From: Acidobacteriota bacterium
GTDB taxonomy: Bacteria; Acidobacteriota; Holophagae; Thermotomaculales; Thermotomaculaceae
Length of the DNA: 9,760 nucleotides
Assembly (NCBI GenBank): GCA_015487755.1
Contig: WFPG01000151.1
Location: forward strand, 1-9,760
Direction: 5' to 3'
The translations under genes were made by a program, and so were the position numbers. The notes under the pieces were generated by a model. The model saw only the letters and a program-made list of their open reading frames with translations. It was not told where the DNA came from and did not search any database. This document shows, one piece after another, positions 6,147 through 9,760 of this stretch; position 1 is the stretch's first letter; the number at the start of each line of letters is the position of its first letter.

Positions 6147-7981
6147 TAAATATCCTTAACTTTTAATAAATCTCCCGGCCTAATTATGTTTGACTTTATA
6201 TTGTTAATCTTTTTCAGCCTTGCAACGGTTAAACCGAATTTTTTTGAAATTGAATAAATTGTATCCCCTTCCCTGACACGGTAAAAACCGTCGGGTACTT
6301 TTACTTTTTTAACTTTGCGATTTTCTCTTTTCTTTACGCTTACTCCGTAGTAAACAACTAATTTTTTGCCGGGTTTAATAAAATTTGTTTTCAAATTATT
6401 CCATTTTTTTAAACTCTCAACATCAGTGCCGTACCTTACCGCAATCTTGTAAAGAGAATCTCCCCTTCTTACCCTGTAGTATATCTTTTTGCCCTTTTTG
6501 TATCTTCTTGTGTATTTAACGGTAAAATCCCTCACTTTTGGCACATAGTAATCGTGTCCGGTGCCTATTGGAATAATAATTGTCTTTCCAGCCCTGATAA
6601 GCCTCTTGTTTCTTATTCCGTTAGCCCTGCAAATGGCTGAAACAGTAGTTTGATACTTTCTTGCTATCTGAGATAAGGTTTCACCCCTTCTTATCCTGTG
6701 ATACCTTAAAGTTACCCTTTTTTCAGGTGGCAATTGGCTGAACTTTGCAATAAAACTGTCTTTCTTTCCTTTAGGGATATAAACCTTAAACTTTTTTGCC
6801 CTTACAGGGGTTGTTAACCTTCTCAAATGGGGGTTTAACTCTTGAATCTTTTTAAGAGAGGTATTGCATAATTTTGCTATAACCCTTAAATCTGTACATG
6901 AATCTATCTCAACGGTATCGTATTCAAGGGGCTTTTTGTACTCAAGTTCGGTAAACCCGTATTTCTCAGGGTTTTTTGCAATTATAAGCGCCGCAATAAA
7001 GGCGGGGACATAGTTTTTTGTCTCCCTTCTTAAAAGCCATCTGTGTCTTGAAAGTTTCCAGAAATCCCTTGTTTTAGCCCTTCTAATTGCCCTGTCTATT
7101 TTCCCCTGCCCCGCATTGTATGCGGCAATAGCAAGATACCAATCATTGTAATGCTGATATAGTTTTTTCAAATGCTTGGCTGCGGCGATTGCGGATTTTT
7201 CCGGGTCGCACCTCTCATCAACCCACCAATCAACCTTTAACCCCTCAAGCCTTGCTGTTCCTTTCATAAATTGCCAGATACCCTTCGCTTTAGCCCTTGA
7301 ATATGCATGGATTCTAAAACCGCTTTCTATAATGGGTAAATAGGCTAAATCTTCGGGAATGCCTTCTTGCCTGAAAATCTCTTTGTACCTTTCAATATAC
7401 CTTCCGGAGCGCTCAAGGCTTGCCTCAATAACCGGTTTTAATTTTGTTGAGTATGCTTTAATAAATGCAAGCACTTTATTGTTTATCACTATTGGAAAAG
7501 AATAGGTAACTTTTGAACTTTCAACCAACTGCTTTTCCTTCTTTTCCTCTTCACCTGACAGTTTTAAATCACCTTCATTTAATATTTCGTCTTTAACATC
7601 ATTGTCTTCTGTGTTTTCGGAAAAAGCGTCTCCCTTTGCAAGAATTGTTGTTTCATGAAGGTGTATCTTGTTTATTAAATCCTCTCTAAACTGCTTAAAT
7701 TCTGGGTTGTTTACAACTTCTTCCGGCTGGCTGTACGCAAGTTCCACCGCCCTGTCAAAATAGTTGCCCGCATCCTCAATATAACCGATATCGGCATACA
7801 TTTTGCCTGTCTTGTATACATAAAGAATTCTTTCAATAGATTGTGAAACTTCTTTTTGAACATTTAATTGATTATCAGGGGGATTAACCTCAATTTGAGG
7901 GGTAGCACATGATATCCCGAATAACAAAAAGAAAATTACAAAGATTTTAAAGCCTGCACACTTCGAATTAAGTTTTTTCAC
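6146..7981 (-). CDS. mltD: MltD-like membrane-bound lytic murein transglycosylase with LysM domains
   Basis: Cleaves the MurNAc-GlcNAc bond of peptidoglycan to give 1,6-anhydro products; predicted to be anchored as a lipoprotein on the periplasmic side. Of 611 residues, 1-24 are a signal peptide (basic MKKLNSK, hydrophobic 11-23) ending before lipidation candidate Cys25 (FGISC; Gly at -3 is unusual). Residues 40-160 are helical then acidic/Lys-rich and look like a spacer. The SLT domain is about 185-345, with catalytic Glu219 in YLPIIESGF, KGIWQFM (233-239) and AAYNAGQGKI (286-295). A divergent LysM-like unit spans about 355-403, as in other MltD proteins, followed by LysM units at about 424-471, 500-545 and 566-610, each with an R-x-G-[ED]-[ST] motif (RRGETL, RRGDSL, REGDTI). 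The start is GTG at 7981: it is the only start in that frame giving a signal peptide, the next in-frame Met is residue 61, and a stop lies a few codons upstream. Its ribosome site is weak. Confidence 0.93.
   Translation of the reverse strand: MKKLNSKCAGFKIFVIFFLLFGISCATPQIEVNPPDNQLNVQKEVSQSIERILYVYKTGKMYADIGYIEDAGNYFDRAVELAYSQPEEVVNNPEFKQFREDLINKIHLHETTILAKGDAFSENTEDNDVKDEILNEGDLKLSGEEEKKEKQLVESSKVTYSFPIVINNKVLAFIKAYSTKLKPVIEASLERSGRYIERYKEIFRQEGIPEDLAYLPIIESGFRIHAYSRAKAKGIWQFMKGTARLEGLKVDWWVDERCDPEKSAIAAAKHLKKLYQHYNDWYLAIAAYNAGQGKIDRAIRRAKTRDFWKLSRHRWLLRRETKNYVPAFIAALIIAKNPEKYGFTELEYKKPLEYDTVEIDSCTDLRVIAKLCNTSLKKIQELNPHLRRLTTPVRAKKFKVYIPKGKKDSFIAKFSQLPPEKRVTLRYHRIRRGETLSQIARKYQTTVSAICRANGIRNKRLIRAGKTIIIPIGTGHDYYVPKVRDFTVKYTRRYKKGKKIYYRVRRGDSLYKIAVRYGTDVESLKKWNNLKTNFIKPGKKLVVYYGVSVKKRENRKVKKVKVPDGFYRVREGDTIYSISKKFGLTVARLKKINNIKSNIIRPGDLLKVKDI
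6152..6157 (-). promoter_or_regulatory. comM ribosome binding site inside the mltD 3' end
   Basis: AAGGAT, formed by the AAG GAT codons (Lys-Asp) near the end of the transglycosylase gene, lies 5 bases before the comM ATG. With the one-base TAATG overlap it fixes the comM start and implies termination-reinitiation coupling. Confidence 0.75.
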
Positions 7982-7996
7982 AAAATTTAATATATC

Positions 7997-9760
7997 TTAT
8001 TCTATCTCTTTTTCAAGTTCTTTTATTCTTCTCAAGATTATATCTTCTGCCAACTGAGGGATAACTTCCCATGCAATCTCTCTTATAATCCTATCACTTA
8101 ATCTATTTACAACCTCTTCGGCTATCCTTTTAACATCTTCGTCGGAAAGGCGCACTTCTTTGCCTTCCATTTCCTGAGAAACAATCTTTTCAACCACTGG
8201 CTGGCCTTCTTTCTTAATTGCCTCTTGCTCTGCCATAGGCTCACTATTGTGGTAAAGTTCCTTTTTCTCCGCCTCAATACTGTCTGATTCGTCAAATTGA
8301 GTGGGATGTTCGCCCGTTACCTCAAAATCAACTTCTTTCTCTTCAATTTCTTCTTTATCACTCTCAGCAGCAAAAGTTTCTTCAACTACTTCTTCCTTCT
8401 CAAAGATTTCTTTCCCTTCAAATGTCTCTTCAGGTTTTGCTTCATCTATGTTTGCAGGTTGTTCAAAATCGCTTTGCTCGGTAACTTCTTCTTCAAAAAC
8501 ATCTTCAAACTTTGTCTCGCTTTCTTCAGCAACAAATTCCTCTTCCCCTTGCCCTTCAACCTGAATTTCCTGTTGCCTCACTTCCTGCTCTGAAGCAATA
8601 TGCTCTTCAACTTCCCCTAAACTTTGCTCTGCAATAAATGCCTCTTCTACCGCTTCCTCTTGCTCAAAGAAATCACCTTCTTCTGCTTCCCCTTCAAATG
8701 TCTCTTCAGGCCTTGCCTCATCCACATTTACAGGTTGCTCAAAATTGCTCTGCTCAGTGACTTCTTCTTCAAAAACATCTTCAAAATCTGTTTCACTTTC
8801 TTCAGCAATAAATTCTGCCTCAGGCTCTGCTGTTTCATCAAGGTTTAATGTTGTTTCATGCTCAAAACCTTCTTCAACTCGGGTTTCGCCTTCATCTTTA
8901 ATTTCTTCAGCCATCTCCCTGAATTTAGCTATCTCTTCAGGGGGAATGGTTTGAGTCTCTTCTTCACGATAATCATCAATATTCATTGTGGACGCTTCAT
9001 GAACATCCTCTTCAAATTCTTCCGCTTCTTCTTCTATTGAAGACAAGTCCATAGATTCAAGGTCTTTTTCAAGTTCCTCTTCGGAAAAATCCACATCCTC
9101 CAACTCTTCATCCAATTCACTTTCAAGTTCTTTGTCAAGTTCTTCGCCCAACTCTTGCTCAAGTTCTTTCTCCAACTCTGCTTCATCAAAATCAGTATCT
9201 TCTATCCTCTCTTCTTCCTCTTCAGTTAACTCTTTAGTGTCAATTTCATCTTCCACCATATCTTCATCAATAAAAACATCTTCACCTGAAATCTCTTGCT
9301 CAAGTATTTCTTTATCCACATCCATCAAATCCGCTTCCGACAATGTTAAATCTTCGTCAAAACTTCCTATATCTTCAAATGTCTCAGAGTCAATTTCCGC
9401 TATTGTTTCTTCTTTTAATGCTGTTGATTCGCTTAATGAAACAAGGGCATTTTTTAATTCATCGGAAGTAAAGGGTTTTTCCAAAATAGCATCTGCCCCT
9501 GCAGCAACAATGGCATCACGGTTATAGTCAAGAAATTTAGGAACCATTGCAATAACCGGACAGGAGTACTTCTGCTTTAACTCTTTGATTGCCTCTTCTA
9601 TTTCTACTCCCGATAAATCTATTGTAATAAATATGTATTCCGCTTTTTCACCATCATCAATCAGCGGCGGATAATTGGAAAAGAATTTTATTTTATATTC
9701 CGGGTCATCTTTAAAAGTTAATTCAATGATTTTATGTATCATTATTGACGGGTCAATAAC
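7997..9760 (-). CDS. Response-regulator receiver protein with long Glu-rich tail and C-terminal helical module, 5' end missing
   Basis: Numbering is from the ATG at 9742. That is not the true start: the frame stays open to 9760 and adds V-I-D-P-S-I, which is the first strand and acidic turn of a receiver domain. At least a few more residues lie outside the window. The receiver covers about -6 to 104: YIFITIDL with acceptor candidate Asp42, CPVIAMVP (61-68) as strand 4, and AGADAILEKPF (81-91) with the conserved Lys89-Pro. The usual Thr/Ser after strand 4 is Val67, and the acidic pair at the start is only Asp-Pro, so phosphorylation may be weak or absent. Residues about 110-500 are overwhelmingly Glu/Asp and probably disordered or extended helix. 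They contain a four-residue leucine repeat (187-216) and a 92-residue duplication. Residues 531-581 form an amphipathic module, with REIAWEVIPQLAEDII at 554-569. There is no DNA-binding, kinase or GGDEF output domain. Located 15 bases upstream of the transglycosylase gene. Function unknown; a localisation or scaffold role is an inference. Confidence 0.8.
   Translation of the reverse strand, partial: VIDPSIMIHKIIELTFKDDPEYKIKFFSNYPPLIDDGEKAEYIFITIDLSGVEIEEAIKELKQKYSCPVIAMVPKFLDYNRDAIVAAGADAILEKPFTSDELKNALVSLSESTALKEETIAEIDSETFEDIGSFDEDLTLSEADLMDVDKEILEQEISGEDVFIDEDMVEDEIDTKELTEEEEERIEDTDFDEAELEKELEQELGEELDKELESELDEELEDVDFSEEELEKDLESMDLSSIEEEAEEFEEDVHEASTMNIDDYREEETQTIPPEEIAKFREMAEEIKDEGETRVEEGFEHETTLNLDETAEPEAEFIAEESETDFEDVFEEEVTEQSNFEQPVNVDEARPEETFEGEAEEGDFFEQEEAVEEAFIAEQSLGEVEEHIASEQEVRQQEIQVEGQGEEEFVAEESETKFEDVFEEEVTEQSDFEQPANIDEAKPEETFEGKEIFEKEEVVEETFAAESDKEEIEEKEVDFEVTGEHPTQFDESDSIEAEKKELYHNSEPMAEQEAIKKEGQPVVEKIVSQEMEGKEVRLSDEDVKRIAEEVVNRLSDRIIREIAWEVIPQLAEDIILRRIKELEKEIE
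8417..8539 (-). repeat. Internal direct repeat, copy 2 (residues 402-442)
   Basis: Encodes EFVAEESETKFEDVFEEEV and onward to PEETFE. It differs from copy 1 at only a handful of residues (for example K for D, D for N, A for V, I for V, K for R). The match lies exactly 276 bases from copy 1 and continues more loosely after a small gap (IFEKEEVVEETFAAE here against FFEQEEAVEEAFIAE). Confidence 0.9.
8693..8815 (-). repeat. Internal direct repeat, copy 1 (residues 310-350)
   Basis: Encodes EFIAEESETDFEDVFEEEV and onward to PEETFE, in frame with copy 2 at an offset of 92 residues. DNA identity is high, including an identical block covering ccttcaaatgtctcttcagg (8691-8710 against 8415-8434). That points to a fairly recent in-frame duplication or continuing exchange between copies. 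Confidence 0.9.
9095..9178 (-). repeat. Tetrapeptide xxEL repeat (12-base period)
   Basis: Leucines fall at residues 190, 194, 198, 202, 206, 210 and 214, each preceded by Glu, giving seven xxEL units. In the DNA this is a roughly 12-base period visible on the + strand as recurring caagttct/caactct blocks. Predicted to be a highly charged single helix with Glu-Lys pairs rather than a classic heptad coiled coil. Confidence 0.85.

Noticed and set aside
9080..9200. CRISPR-like or minisatellite array suggested by the 12-base periodic sequence
   Set aside because: The period is in frame, encodes xxEL units, lacks unique spacers, and is fully explained by the coding repeat.
9132..9527. Open frame on the + strand encoding a 131-residue serine-rich protein
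   Set aside because: It is the complement of the GAA/GAG-rich acidic tail gene: Glu/Leu codons read in reverse give TCT/TCC serines. Other serine-rich and Phe/Leu-rich + strand frames at 8297-8954 arise the same way, and none has a ribosome site.
1..9760. Defence, toxin-antitoxin, phage or transposon module
   Set aside because: All bases are accounted for by eight recognisable or receiver-type genes. No transposase, integrase, terminal inverted repeats, tRNA or att-like repeats were found.

Overview
The window is almost entirely coding and holds eight genes with no gene-free stretch over about 50 bases. The DNA looks AT-rich (by eye roughly 40% G+C, not counted), arginine is mostly AGA/AGG, and the proteins are rich in Lys, Glu and Ile. 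An MltD-type lytic transglycosylase with a lipoprotein signal argues for a Gram-negative-type (diderm) bacterium. The long acidic response regulator with a C-terminal WEVIPQLAE-type module recalls proteins I associate with Deltaproteobacteria and Acidobacteria-like lineages. That assignment is an impression, not a proof. I see no phage, transposon, CRISPR or RNA gene, so this looks like a chromosomal core region.

Layout. On the + strand, the 3' part of rlmN (23S rRNA A2503 methyltransferase, start lost off the left edge) is followed after 30 bases by an alpha/beta-hydrolase gene. The hydrolase gene meets the opposing cluster tail to tail: its stop codon and that of tdk share the palindrome TTAA at 1740-1743. 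On the - strand, reading from the right edge leftwards, come: a receiver-domain protein with a very long Glu-rich tail (start lost off the right edge), an MltD-like lytic transglycosylase with LysM domains, comM/yifB (Mg-chelatase-like AAA+ ATPase), a lipoate ligase/octanoyltransferase family gene, purH, and tdk (thymidine kinase). Gaps are 15 bases, a 1-base overlap (TAATG), an 8-base overlap, 43 bases and 10 bases, so all six are probably co-transcribed at least in part.

How the genes fit together. The two nucleotide genes form a tight pair: purH makes IMP, tdk salvages thymidine, and the tdk ribosome binding site overlaps the purH stop codon. ComM is a DNA branch-migration helicase in natural transformation. 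MltD remodels peptidoglycan, and its direct linkage to the receiver-domain protein hints at a cell-envelope or cell-pole role for that protein.

Most worth a second look is the receiver-domain protein. Its receiver starts before the first visible ATG, because in-frame codons for V-I-D-P-S-I continue to the window edge. Its roughly 400-residue acidic region carries a four-residue leucine periodicity and an internal 92-residue duplication. It ends in a compact conserved-looking helical module. No other new system is evident; the remaining genes are recognisable housekeeping families.
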